The position numbers and the translations under genes are program-made. The notes under the pieces are model-generated. The model saw nothing but the letters and a program-made list of their open reading frames with translations, was not told the DNA's origin and did no database searches. Below, in pieces: positions 34,575 through 46,562 of a DNA stretch of 64,000 bases. Source of the DNA: Cryptomeria japonica (lineage: Eukaryota > Streptophyta > Pinopsida > Cupressales > Cupressaceae); the NCBI RefSeq assembly GCF_030272615.1, contig NC_081415.1, forward strand, positions 597,559,335 through 597,623,334. The letters run 5' to 3'. Positions within the stretch are counted from its first letter, which is position 1, and every line of letters starts with the position of its first letter.

Positions 34575-36010
34575 TGATGCAGAGCATCATGAAAAACCAA
34601 TCAAAACTCTAGGATCATGGTGATCCATCCATATTTTAATCATGATAAAAATTCATTAGAGGCATATTTCATCATTCTTCAACAATCAATTAATCAAGAA
34701 AGCATAAACTTAATCTAGGTATCAAACTTGCCAACTTGCTGCCCCTTTGGATAGACCTTTACACAGAGGTCTATAAATTTTTTCAAAGATGTCAATAACT
34801 CAATCCCTTCGGTTAGACCCTGAATAACTGTATTTTAAACAACATATCCAAAATTCATAAAGATCCAACGGTGCAATAAAACGTTATCATCTCTGCACTG
34901 AGACCAATTTTGACTATCATAAATTTGGAAAATGTATGCTTGCTGCCTGCTGGGGCATCATATTTCACAAAAAATACTTAACCAAACTAAAACAATACCA
35001 TTCTAAAATGAAATCCCTCTGAGTCTACTTTCATAATATTCAAGTCATTAATTTTTCCAATGGTGAAATCACAAGATAAGTACAAACCCTTTCCAGCAAC
35101 TCCATTTAAGATAGTTTAAAACCAGTTTTCACCAAAATCTTCATAACTTCCACAAATGAAAACAGAAATGCCTCAAACCAAAGGGAAAAGAAAGAGGATT
35201 CACATATCTTTCCAATAATTCTATTTATAGGTCTTAATAATCTCATATGAGTTCATACCATACGCTACAATGTGATTATTCTCAGGAAGTATCAAATTTG
35301 CAATTAACAACTTTCACCAAAACTTCCATATCTTCTTCATTTCTAAACATAATAACTCCAAACCAAAAGGAAAAGAAAGGTAATTAACATATATAACTAT
35401 CAATTATACATATACAAAGGTTTCTAGGCCATACATGGTCGTACAAGGCGTGGAACCAACATAAAAACTGGAAAGCCAATCAAAATAATAATAGTAGAAT
35501 GCACCAAAATGTATCCAAAATGTTCTCCTTTATTCCCTTTCTTTCTTTTCTTATTTGGAACGACCATACAATATCTTTTTATAGACTCTTGGTTAGTTTT
35601 GACCTTACAACTACCTCTCATAACCAACTTTTAACCCCTTTTTCAACTTTTGTTGCATTTTTGCAACTTTGTTTGACAACATTTTGTTGTCAGGTTGACA
35701 ACTTTTACACTTTTGCACAAATGACTTCGTGGATTTATAAAAACATTCAATATATATCCAAATGACCTATTTAATACCTTTTACATACTTGCTATCCTTC
35801 TCATGGCCTTTTATATGATTTTGACCTTTTGACCAATCTAGGCCTCTAGTGGACAACTTTTGCAAATTGGCCTTAGAGCCTTACATATGTTGGTTCAATG
35901 ACCTTAGTAACATTATAACAATATCAAAAATGACTTGATTGTCTTCCAATTTTCCTTTATTGCAAATGTACCTCATGGTAGTACTCTTGTGCCTAGGTGC
36001 TCTTGCACCA
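34575..36010 (-). repeat. 3' LTR of the 3.35-kb element
   Basis: Starts TGATGCAGAGC and ends CTTGCACCA. Direct repeat of 36484-37923 with modest divergence by eye. Open frames inside it (for example 35499-35765) recur in both LTRs but show no family features. Confidence 0.9.
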
Positions 36011-36483
36011 TACTACCGACCTTCAAAAGTTTCTGAGTCTCTTGGAAATGAGGAATAAGACCTGCAAGAAAAATAGACCAAAAATGTTCATCAATTTTTT
36101 TATTTCAACATTGCCCCTTTGTTTCTCTTTGTCTCTTTGGATTCTCTTGATGTCTTTGCTGCTTTTTTTTTTGTCTTCTACTTCAATCAAACCTCCCATC
36201 AATGGAGATCATAATGGCTGCTCCTCAAAATGTTTCTCCAAACATAAGTCCACCCTCAAAGCTGCACCTACGAGTCCTTTCTTTTCCTCTCTCCCTAGGT
36301 CTTTTGGCAACCCATTGGACCTCCTTCTCAGGCCCCTTGGACCATCTCCTATGGCCCCATGACAGACCTTCATGTGTGCCTACTTCCAGCTAGTGGATAT
36401 ACATCTGTAACTACAACCATTAGCAAACCAAAATACCAATCACTTGCTCAGCCCAGACCTTTTGCTAAGCTCTGATACCAATT
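36011..36483 (-). other. 473-bp interior of the 3.35-kb element
   Basis: Contains the PBS at its right end and a weak purine-rich stretch at its left end (minus strand TTGAAGGTCGGTAGTA). The plus-strand frame 35997-36362 crosses the LTR boundary and has no recognisable domain. Confidence 0.75.
36468..36480 (-). promoter_or_regulatory. Primer-binding site, initiator tRNA-Met
   Basis: Minus strand TGGTATCAGAGCT, three bases inside the 5' LTR end at 36484. Complementary to the initiator tRNA-Met 3' end. Confidence 0.92.
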
Positions 36484-37923
36484 TGATGTAGAGCATCATG
36501 AAAAACCAATCACAACTCTAGGATCATGGTGATCCATCCATATTTTAATCATGATAAAAATTCATTAGAGGAATATTTCATAATTCTTCAACAATCAATC
36601 AATCAAGAAAGCATAAACTTAATCTAGGTATCAAACTTGCCAACTTGCTGCCCCTTTGGATAGACCTTTAGACAGAGGTCTATAAATTTTTTCAAAGAAG
36701 TCAACAACTCAATCCCTTCGGTTAGACCCTAAATAACTGTATTATAAACAACATATCCAAAATTCATAAAGATCCAACAGTGCAATAAAACGCTATCATC
36801 TCTACACCGAGACCAATTTTGACTATCATAAATCTGGAAAATGTATGCTTGCTGCCTGCTGGGGCATCATATTTCACAAAAAAAACTTAACCAAACTAAA
36901 ACAATACCATACTCAAATGAAATCCCTCTGAGTCTACTTTCATAATATTCAAGTCATTAATTTTTCCAATGGTGAAATCACAAGATAAGTACAAACCCTT
37001 TCCAGCAACTCCATTTAAGACAGTTTAAAACTAGTTTTCACCAAAATCTTCTTAACTTCCACAAATAAAAACAAATACGCCTCAAACCAAAGGGAAAAGA
37101 AAGAGGATTCACATATATTTCCAATAATTATATTTAGAGGTCTTAATAATCTCATATGAGTTCATACCATACACTGCAATGTGACTGTTCTCAGGAAGTA
37201 TCAAATCTGCAATTAACAACGTTCACCAAAACTTCCATATCTTCTTCATTTCTAAACATAATAACTCCAAACCAAAAGGAAAAGAAAGCTAATTAACATA
37301 TATAACAATCCATTATACATATACAAAGTTTTCTAGGCCATACATGGTTGTACAAGGCCTGGAACCAACACAAAAACTAGAAAGCCAATCAAAATAATAA
37401 TAGTAGAATGCACCAAAATGTATCCAAAATGTTCTCGTTTATTCCTTTTCTTTCTTTTCTTCTTTGGAATGACCATACAATATATTTTTATAGACTCTTG
37501 GTTAGTTTTGACCTTACAACTACCTCTCATAACCAACTTTTAACCCCTTTTTCAACTTTTGTTGCATTTTTGCAACTTTGTTTGACAACATTTTGTTGTC
37601 AAGTTGACAACTTTTGCACTTTTGCACAAATGACTTCGTGGCTTTATAAAAACATTCAATACATGTCCAAATGACCTATTTAATACCTTTTACATACTTT
37701 CTAGCCTTTTCATGGCCTTTTATACGATTTTGACCTTTTAACCAATCTAGGCCTCTAGTGGACAACTTTTGCAAATTGGCTTTATAGCCTTACATATGTT
37801 GGTTCAATGACCTTAGTAACATTATAACAATATATAAAATGACTTGATTGTCTTCCAATCTTCCTTTATTACAAATGTACCTCATGGTAGTACTCTTGTG
37901 CCTGCCTAGGTGCTCCTGCACCA
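36484..37923 (-). repeat. 5' LTR of the 3.35-kb element
   Basis: Starts TGATGTAGAGC and ends CTGCACCA, followed by GGAAG. Partner of 34575-36010. Confidence 0.9.
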
Positions 37924-38165
37924 GGAAGTATATACAAGGCATGTCAATTGTTTGACAAAATGTCTAAAAAGAGAAGTCACCTCAGGGGATGCCATGATTG
38001 CAGGATTTTCACAAAATGGATGTATTGTAAAGGGTTTAGAAACTTTCAAGTTGACAGATGTAAAGGCCAACTCTGCAACCTTTGTCATGGTCTTCCCAAC
38101 CTATGCAAAATGAGAGCTTTGGACCAGGGTATCGATAAAATCAGATTTAGTGGTTTGCATGACAA
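37924..38165 (+). pseudogene. PPR pseudogene fragment, downstream half
   Basis: Continues the fragment at 34331-34574. Removing the LTR element and one GGAAG restores AKRGSIYKACQLFDKM across the junction without a frameshift. Following PPR sequence includes DAMIAGFSQNGCIVKGLETF, DVKANSATFVMVFPTYAKM and ALDQGIDKIRFSGLHDNI, with small frameshifts near 37965 and 38100. PPR similarity fades after about 38165. Confidence 0.82.
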
Positions 38166-38253
38166 TATACAGGTAGATTCCTTGCTATTTCCCACGCCAT
38201 ATTACCTTTCTAGTTCTCTAAATTACTTGCCTTTTCATACAGCCAAAAAATGA

Positions 38254-39590
38254 AAGTAGACTTGCTTACAACTTGATTGGATATATTTCTCTAGCATTAT
38301 GTTTTCTAGGATTATTTTATCTATCAATTTTCTAATCTAAACCAAACAAGAGAATTCAGATTTAGTTCAAATTTCAAAATCAACTAAATTAGTATGAACC
38401 TAGGAAATGAAAACTGGAAACTGAAAAAGGAAAGAGAACAATGGCCATCTCACATGCTTCTTTAGAATTAGATTGGACCATTAAGTAGCATGTCTAATAA
38501 AAGAAACTACTTTGGTTAGTGTCATACTAAATTTACACAATTATTCTCTAAGCTCTCTAAGTTTATTTTTCAAATCCAAAGTTTTGGATTTGAAGCATCC
38601 TACATCTACATAGCAAAAGAGAAAAAATGAGAAAGAAGAAAAGAGCACAAGACATAGAGTGTTGGGTTTTTCATGGTGGAACATAAAACTCCCAACACAA
38701 ATATCCAAAAGGCTACCTAGAGCTCTATCAATTAATATTCATCAATGCCTTTCATATATATCTTTTTTCTTAGTTGTTAATGTGTTCATAGTTTTAATAT
38801 CTTGTCTTGATGTGTGTCCTTCATTAATACCCTATTTTTTAGGTTTCTTCCATGAAATCATTTTCCAACCATTGACTTAAATTAGAGAAAAATAAAGTGT
38901 GTTTTATAGTGGGCTTATGCAACAAGAATATGTGGGAGTAGTCGTGTTGCATTTGCATTCATATGGTGTGAAAGCTTTCATATTAATTAGCGGCATTATT
39001 GTAGCAACTTGCAACATGGTATGAAGATTCAAAATGGATTTTTCAAAAAGGATATCTAGCATGAATGATATCTACTAGTCTACTTCCACACACCAATGGT
39101 TTTTTGAAAGTTTGTGAAAGATGAATTCAAGCAATTTTGGAGTTTAGTTAGTAAAAATTTATAGTTCCATTCCATGACACTGATGTGTTGCCAAGCTCCA
39201 AGTGAAAGAAGATCGTATCTATTTGCAAGTATAAAATTTCTTATACCTTCATGGCTCATCAACTAATGTCAATGACATTTTCTGTATAATTTACATTACT
39301 TGTCAACTATGAGTATTATAAGAACAATGCTATGGGTAAGGGAGTGATTATTTCAGGTGTTAAGTTTTTAGTTAGACTTGTGTTCATCTAACATGCAATT
39401 TCATTATTCAGGCAATCACATCTATATTAGTAAATTGATTTGGAATCTAAATTTTTTTTCAATAAACCAATAATTATGGCAGTATTTTTTTCGTGTCTAT
39501 AATTGTGGGTATTCCATCATCTAATGATGATGAAATATCATTGACATAGAGATAAATTCTTTTTTAGACATCTACCAATCCTCTCTCATC
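38254..39590. other. Spacer, no gene recognised
   Basis: AT-rich. A stretch near 38660-38735 (GGTTTTTCATGGTGGAACAT, then CTCCCAACACAAATATCC) resembles the 149-bp tandem repeat at 40971-41268 and may be a diverged copy. The minus-strand frame at 39080-39262 has no clear family. Confidence 0.45.
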
Positions 39591-39599
39591 CGCAACTCT

Positions 39600-40036
39600 C
39601 TCAAAAAAAGTGATCAAGATCATATCCCTTGTATTTTCTACATTTTAGATTATAGGTTTTCAAAAAAAATATTTCAATTTTGTAGAGGACAATGCATATC
39701 CTAAATTCATTGCATTCCATGGGATGACATCTCCTTGATTCAATATGCCAAATAGTTAAAGTGCAAATAGTTTCACAACTTACATACATACCCAACAAGG
39801 TAGTTAGTTAAAGTGCAAATAGTTCCACAATTTACATACATATCCAACAAGGTAGTTGCATCTATAACATCTAACAAAAATCTTCCTTGCATTATGCTTT
39901 GATAAATGCCAAACCCTAATCTAAATCTCATGTCCTCACACAAGCATGCAGAAAGGAAAAAAATATTGTAGAGATTGAAATTGTATGTGCCAAGAACATT
40001 CGCTTGAAAGATTTTATGAACTTTTAAACAAATCAA
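39600..40036 (-). pseudogene. Second PPR pseudogene fragment
   Basis: Minus strand: RLGFGIYQSIMQGRFLLDVI and DATTLLDMYVNCGTI (about 39940-39810) match the common PLS PPR pattern (H.SII..GF..DV...T.LVDMY.KCG.I). After a short tandem duplication and frame changes, GDVIPWNAMNLGYALSS appears (about 39735-39690), matching the DVVSWNAMI.GYA motif. No intact frame remains. It is oppositely oriented to the PPR fragment at 34-38 kb, so it derives from a separate gene or an inversion. Confidence 0.75.
39757..39858. repeat. 51-bp tandem duplication inside the PPR pseudogene
   Basis: Two copies starting GTTAAAGTGCAAATAGTT and ending CCAACAAGGTAGTT lie at about 39757-39807 and 39808-39858. They duplicate the MYV.C PPR motif on the minus strand. 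Confidence 0.75.
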
Positions 40037-40322
40037 TTTTGTGCATATTTTTCATTCATAGCAGGCCATGAGACCAACCATGTCTTTGGGTTGATTCCAT
40101 CAAATTATTTGCATATGTTGTTTATGCACCCACAATTTTCTTACACATCTATGAGGGTAATTTTAATCGCAACATATCATGAAATCTCTCTAGCCTTTCA
40201 TGTTTCAATACATTTTCATATTATTTTTGAAAGATCCTTTTTTGCAACAAAATAGTTGATCAAAAGTTTCTCTCTTTTCTATATTTATTTCTATTTATAC
40301 TTCTTTTATCTATCTCTTCTCT

Positions 40323-40485
<163 letters not shown>

Positions 40486-40970
40486 TTATCACACACACTC
40501 CCTTTACTTATCTCTATTTATCTTCTTGTTTCCTCTATCACCCTTTCACTCTTTTTCTCTCCCATTTTTCGCTCTCTCTTGTTATATTCCCCTCTATCTA
40601 CTTTGATGGCCATTGCTTTCCTAAATGTTGTTTCATATCTTGATACATAATTTTTTTCAAATACATATCTACGTAATACACTTGCCACTAAAATTTAAAT
40701 TTCATTTGAATCAAAGAATGTCAAACGGATGAAAACCTATAACTTCAATGTTAGATTGATAGTTATAAGCAATGTGGAGATCATTTCATTTTCTTTGTTG
40801 TCCCTTGTAATGTGCGAGACCCCACATTGGGATGTGAGGCTAAAGAAAATGAGAATATACCCTCTTAAAAAAAATCCCACATCCACCACGAGGAAAAATC
40901 TTATAGATTTTTTTAAAAAATTGTTAGGACATTGACAATAATTTTGAATGGATTCTCCATGCAACAACAT

Positions 40971-41268
40971 CTATAGAGGACAATTAAAAAAATGGTAGAG
41001 AGGAAATAAGTGAAGGTAATTCCATTTGAGGAGCATACAAAATGGAATGTTAGGTTACCCATGGGGTAGATATAATTCCCAACACACATTTAGAAGACCA
41101 TCTTTGGCTCTCTACCAATCTATAGAGGACAATAAAAAAAAATGGTAGAGAGGAAATAAGTGAGGGTAATTCCATTTGACGAGCATACAACATGGAGTGT
41201 TAGGCTACCCATGGGGTAGATATAATTCCCAACACACATTCAGAAGGTCATCTTTGACTCTCTACCAA
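40971..41268. repeat. 149-bp tandem duplication
   Basis: Two copies (40971-41119 and 41120-41268) start CTATAGAGGACAAT and end CTCTCTACCAA. They differ at few positions. No coding potential. Confidence 0.85.
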
Positions 41269-41394
41269 TTAACAAGATTTCAATTTCTCTAAGTGAACAT
41301 AAAGTTCATCAACGTTGTACAATGTAAACAAATTGAGCCATTGTATACAATCACCATGTTCTACTTTTTAGATTGTAATTTTCTTTTTCCCTTA

Positions 41395-41460
41395 CTATGT
41401 TGAGGACAATGCATATCTTGTAATTATTACATACCATGGGAAAACATGTGTTTGAGGAAT
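41395..41460 (-). pseudogene. Small PPR remnant
   Basis: The minus strand retains a TGCATTGTCCTC and CCCATGG arrangement matching 39690-39735, the WNAMNLGYALSS part of the second PPR pseudogene. Only about 60 bp align. Confidence 0.5.
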
Positions 41461-41733
41461 TATTTCTAATTGCTTTCTTAACATTTTTGAAGAAACCTCA
41501 ATTAACATTATATTGTGCTTTGTTTCAAATATTATACTTTGCCCATACAATTTTGAACTTATCAAAAGGTTCTTCGGCATACCAATTGCACACCAAGGTG
41601 CAATTGCTAGTTTCTATTTAAAGAAAACAAAAGACCTATTATGAATGACAAAGATAAGGGATACACCTTGCAAAACGATATCTCCACATCTTATACATAA
41701 ATTTTATATAAGATAAACATTCCATTCTGACTT

Positions 41734-41989
41734 GGTCAATAAAACGTCAACTTTGACTTAATGCTTTTCCTTGACCGAATTTCATAATTCCGGCTTGGTC
41801 AAAGTTAACAAAACATCAAATACATCATTACCTGCCCTAATACCTCTAAAATTGCCCTCGTCAATCCTTACGTTAATATTTTTGTCTTCATTTTGTCTGT
41901 TTTCCCAGAAGCAAAGAAGTTGTTACCATTCGATTATGTGTTCTCCAACGAAAGGAAAACAAGAGCTGCTAACTTTTGCCTATATAAAT
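41734..41989 (+). promoter_or_regulatory. Promoter of DUF761 gene 1: four W-boxes and TATA
   Basis: W-box cores occur as GGTCAA (41734-41739), TTGACT (41753-41758), TTGACC (41771-41776) and GGTCAA (41797-41802), all within 69 bp. A TATA box, TATATAAAT, lies at 41981-41989, about 77 bp upstream of the start codon. W-boxes are bound by WRKY factors in defence signalling. Binding here is inferred. Confidence 0.7.
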
Positions 41990-42065
41990 CAACTACGACT
42001 GTTAAAATCATTAACTCCTCTAAACAATTCCTTCCTCGCTTGAAATCTCGTAAGAGAAAAGCTTA

Positions 42066-42599
42066 ATGTGTGACTTGAATTCTGCAACTGAAAGAAAGAA
42101 GTTGTCCATGCAAACATTCCACAGAACAGGAAAGATCATTGCTGCTGGTGTTGTTGCAGCTGTTGTGGCACTCTTTTGGTATAGAGATTATCTTTCTTCC
42201 AAAGCTCCAAATGCACTCTACATGTTTTTCTTGTGCATTATCATGGCACTCATTCTCACCAGCACTTCACCACAGTTAAGAAACCCCAATGGGCTTGATG
42301 ATTTCTATATTTTGTATGATGATGAGGACATTAGCAAGATCAATGAGATTATATTTGGCAATTCATCATCTATTATTGCAGTAGAATTACCCACTACTAA
42401 GGTGAAAATGAAAGAAACGGATTCTTGTGATATGTTGGGTTTGACAGAAAAAATTGATGAGATTGAGTTGGAAGAATTCAACAAGAGGGTCGAAGATTTT
42501 ATTGCCAAATTCAACCGTCAGATGCGTCTTGAAAGACAACAATCTTTGGCTCGCTATCACCAGAATTTAACTGCAGAGAATTATATTCAAGCAGTTTGA
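42066..42599 (+). CDS. DUF4408/DUF761 membrane protein (A70-like), copy 1
   Basis: Intact 177-residue, intronless ORF. A basic start (RKKLSMQTFHRTGK) precedes two predicted membrane segments, residues about 23-39 (KIIAAGVVAAVVALFWY) and 49-66 (NALYMFFLCIIMALILTS). An acidic, variable middle follows, then the C-terminal DUF761 motif at about 134-161 (LEEFNKRVEDFIAKFNRQMR, LERQQS). This order is typical of plant cotton-fibre-protein/PAMP-induced A70-like proteins, which are membrane-associated and of unknown biochemical role. The start ATG follows a TATA box by about 77 bp. The copy at 59328 is very similar, with one difference (Ile/Val) in the last 44 residues. Defence-linked expression is inferred from W-boxes and family knowledge. 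It is shorter than many family members. Confidence 0.9.
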   Translation: MCDLNSATERKKLSMQTFHRTGKIIAAGVVAAVVALFWYRDYLSSKAPNALYMFFLCIIMALILTSTSPQLRNPNGLDDFYILYDDEDISKINEIIFGNSSSIIAVELPTTKVKMKETDSCDMLGLTEKIDEIELEEFNKRVEDFIAKFNRQMRLERQQSLARYHQNLTAENYIQAV

Positions 42600-42777
42600 G
42601 CCAGAGAAACAATATCTATATGCAGATGTGGCAGAAATATTATTTCAAACTATTTCTTTTATAGATTTAAATTTTTTGAGCTCTGAACTTTTGGAGTGGA
42701 CGTATTAATTTTTAAATTGTATCCAGATCGGCCTTGCTTTTCTTTATGCCACATCTGTAGGAAAAGGTGGCCGACTT

Positions 42778-42783
42778 AATAAA
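42778..42783 (+). terminator. Poly(A) signal of DUF761 gene 1
   Basis: AATAAA about 180 bp after the stop codon, conserved at 60041-60046 in gene 2 in the same CCGACTTAATAAAGAAA context. Confidence 0.65.
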
Positions 42784-43094
42784 GAAAGGAGGTACAAAAA
42801 TCCCTGCGTTCGTTATGTAATGACATGTTTGGTATTCTGTTTTATATTTGTCCAAGGGGGTGGTTATACCATTGCTTATTAAAATTATTTTACCTGCAAA
42901 AAGCAATGGTCATGGCAATGTTTATGTTGAGGAGAACATCAGCACTTTGTACTTTGTAAATTAGTTTTACAATAACACCACGTGAAATTGAAACTAATAC
43001 ATGCAAACAATCCGTATGAATAACTCTTGCTTTGAATTTTTTAATGTTTAATTATGTTGATGCTTGCTAAACCAATTTTAATTGGGTAATTAGA

Positions 43095-43166
43095 TATTCT
43101 TATAGAAGCTTTGATAAGGTAGACATTCCTTATTCTTATAGAAGCTTTGATAAGGTAGACATTCCT
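43095..43166. repeat. 36-bp perfect tandem duplication
   Basis: TATTCTTATAGAAGCTTTGA begins each copy (43095-43130 and 43131-43166). Unit 2 has only one copy, near 60376, so the duplication followed the tandem gene duplication. Confidence 0.9.
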
Positions 43167-45370
43167 TGATTAACAATTTCTAGATTAGTACAAATATAAG
43201 TGGAAATATTACTGTTAGAGTTTACCAAATATAGGTAATAATCACATGTTAAAAGAATTAGAAATAATTTTTTTATTACAAGGTTAAGTAAACTTCACTT
43301 CTATGTAAAGATATTATTGTTCATATATGGTTTTTTTTTATTAATTAAAAGAATTGTTTAATAGAATTTGTATGTTTATAATAAATTAAACAACTGAAAG
43401 ATATGAAGTTAAAAAATAAATTATGCTCATTAATATGGAGTTTTTATTATAATAATTTGAGATGGAGAATGAAGATTGGAATTTCATAAATGATACAAGT
43501 ATTACCACTTAGAATCATTGAAATTTGTTGTTATATAGAGTTAATTGTCTATTACATGGGAAGGTTAGAATGAAGTACTAATAGACTCATTAGAGTGGGC
43601 GTAGGATCCAAAATTTACCACTAATTCATCATATTAAATTTTATATAAATTAATTAAATAAGTAGTTTCCTTCATCATTCATTGTTAATTAATTCTTCCT
43701 AAAATTTAACTAATTAAATGAAATCAATTGACTAGTAATCTCCAGAACCTCCAACTAAATCAATTAATCAATTTACCTTAAATAATCTCTATTACAATGT
43801 CCTCTAATATTTAAATCTACACCATCTTTAGTTCTTGTACATCAAAATTTATCTAAATTAAATCCATACACATGGATTAAAATCTAAACTTTTCATCACA
43901 TACCATATGCCCTTATTCTCTTCATGCTTCAACATGTGAGAACATGCCACCTTATCACACTTTTGACTCACATATATATTAGTATGCATTGTTAGAAGCA
44001 TCTTTGACTTCCACTTCAACCTAGATCATGCTCCCACATGTGTGACCATTCTAACCTTATGTGACACCTTTCTCACACATGTGTGAACATACCATCATGG
44101 AGGCATGCTAAGCCTCCATATCACTTCTTGACCTTTTGACTTGTGCCCACTTCTTTGCACACACTTCCATGAGCATATCTCTAACACATGACATCTTTCT
44201 CACACATGTGTGAGAATTTATATTTCTTACACCTTATGTGACACTTTTCACATTAAATTACAACTTCAATCCATGCCTCCATACTCCTTAAATCATAAAC
44301 CTCCATCAATATTGCATCTTGACCCTTGATTTGTTGCATGAAAAATTTATATATTAGAAGCAACCTCTTCCATTTTATCATTTGTCCATATCAAAGCTAT
44401 GTGTTGTTCCTTTTTCTAATCAATCATCCGAGTCTTAGTATCAATATTGTTGTTCTATTATGCAATCGCATTCCACAAACACATCATAAAAAATAAATCA
44501 AGTGGAGAATTTGGTACAATTCACTTTATATTAATTGAGGGCCTAACAAGAGTTATAAGGTCTATTTATTACATTTTTTTTTTTTTAATTTCTCACTTGT
44601 CTTTGTCTTGACATGCCTAATTGAACCCATGTCTTTGTACCTAATTATTATTTAAGTTTTCTATGATTTTTTATATCCAAGTTCATGTTTTAACAATTCT
44701 ATTTTTTAATCAACACTTCCATATTTTTTGTCTTATGGTTTTGTTGGGCCTTATTTTTAATGTTTATTTGTCAAAGTTTCAAATTTTTTGTCTAGTGTTC
44801 ATTTTTTGTTTTTTGAAGTGTTGGTTTTTTTGTTATTAAATATTATTTTCATCAATTTTTTAACCATCTATTTGTAGAAAATTATTCTTTCTTAGAGGTA
44901 TTTTCTTCTTATGATTTGATTTGACACTTATGACATGTGGATCAAAATACGCATGTAGATTAGCTCCTATATTCTATCATTTAGCACTTCCATGCCTACT
45001 AAATTTTATCTAATTTTTGTGTCTTTATGTTTTTTTATATTTTATCTATCTACTTACATGCTTTTCTATCATTTTCACATTTTTGGTATTTTTTGTAAGT
45101 CCTTAATATATTCTGAAAATCACTAATATCTATACATTATTTTGTGTAGGTTCCTCTTTCAATTCTTACATAGTTCAATTCTTTCCTAGATTGATACCTT
45201 TGTAGTTTCCCAACTCATTGACCATGCTAATATTTGTCACCTTCATTTGGTGTTCCTCATTTTTTCTATTTTAATGCTCAAATTTTATATATAGTTTCTT
45301 CTATATATTCTATTCTATTTTTTTTCTTGGTCTTAATAGTAACTTCTATTACTCAATATTACTATAATTA
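43167..45370. other. Spacer of DUF761 unit 1
   Basis: AT-rich, non-coding, alignable with about 60410-62880. It has several CACATGTG-type palindromic words near 43930-44215, also present in unit 2. No gene is recognised. Confidence 0.6.
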
Positions 45371-45608
45371 TATTGTGTAGCTATCTACACCTATTTAAGA
45401 CCATTAATCTAACTACTAATCTATTTGCAATATGTTTTTACTTGTTTATATTCCTTTTTTTCACTAGTCATTGTTGCACTAAATTGGTATATTGTGTAGC
45501 TATCTACACCTATTTAAGACCATTAATCTAACTACTAATCTATTTGCAATAGGTTTTTACTTCTTTAAATTTCTTTTTTTCACTAGCCATAGTTGCACTA
45601 AATTAGAA
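45371..45608. repeat. 119-bp tandem duplication
   Basis: Two copies, each starting TATTGTGTAGCTATCTACAC (45371-45489 and 45490-45608). Unit 2 has a single diverged equivalent. Confidence 0.85.
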
Positions 45609-45690
45609 TAGTTGGCAAGGAGCTTATTTTCTATTACTTGGAGTGAATGGAGCACATGCTCTTTTTTCACATCTTTGTGTGATCCCTAAG

Positions 45691-45885
<195 letters not shown>

Positions 45886-46562
45886 ATACATCTCAAGTAT
45901 TCCAATGTGTGTATGCTCTCCTTTTTGTGCTAGACATGATCTTGGGTGACCAAATGCACTTAGATAAAAAAAATTTAGGGGCATTTGATTATCCTAGGGG
46001 ATGGAACCAACTCTCATTTTATAGTAAACTGTAAAATATGATATGTGAATTAAAAGAAACACCTCATAGAATCATAATATTATCAATCTATATTTATTGG
46101 GCCCATGGAATTATTTCTTTAAGAAGTGAAGCTTGAGATTAAATTACTATGTCCTCCTACCTATTCAAAAATTTTCCTTTTGAACTATAGATTTGGCCTC
46201 ATGCACCTTTTTGGTATATAGAATTGGTTTAGTAATTTTAACTATCTTGTTTATGGTGCATAATTGGTTATGGCTAAGAAGTTAATCATAATGTACTCAT
46301 TCGTGGGATATGTAGAGCTCACTTTGAGAAAAAAATATCATATGAAGTAAAAATAATCATAACCACACTTGAATATCTTTCAAATTTGTTGCACTTCTTT
46401 GGTAGCTAAGACAATTTCTTTTTTTCCTTCCACATGAATCCTCTCAAATAAAAAAATATTCTACTATAATAAATTTAGGGCCACTTTTCTACTATCAAAA
46501 CTTTATGGCCACTCTTCCTCTCTTGATAGTTACATAACACCAATATGGTCTGAGTTGTAATG

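Larger units (their letters stand above)
34575..37923 (-). mobile_element. LTR element with very short interior, 3.35 kb
   Basis: LTRs at 34575-36010 and 36484-37923 (1436 and 1440 bp) flank only 473 bp. Target duplication GGAAG lies at 34570-34574 and 37924-37928. The minus-strand initiator-Met PBS is at 36468-36480. LTRs form about 86% of the element. The interior has no protein-coding frame, so it is non-autonomous and all proteins would come from elsewhere. It is TRIM/LARD-like in lacking genes but fits neither class in proportions. Confidence 0.92.

Noticed and set aside
35499-35765. 88-codon frames at 35499 and 37408
   Set aside because: LTR copies of the 3.35-kb element, low-complexity Phe/Leu-rich, no family.
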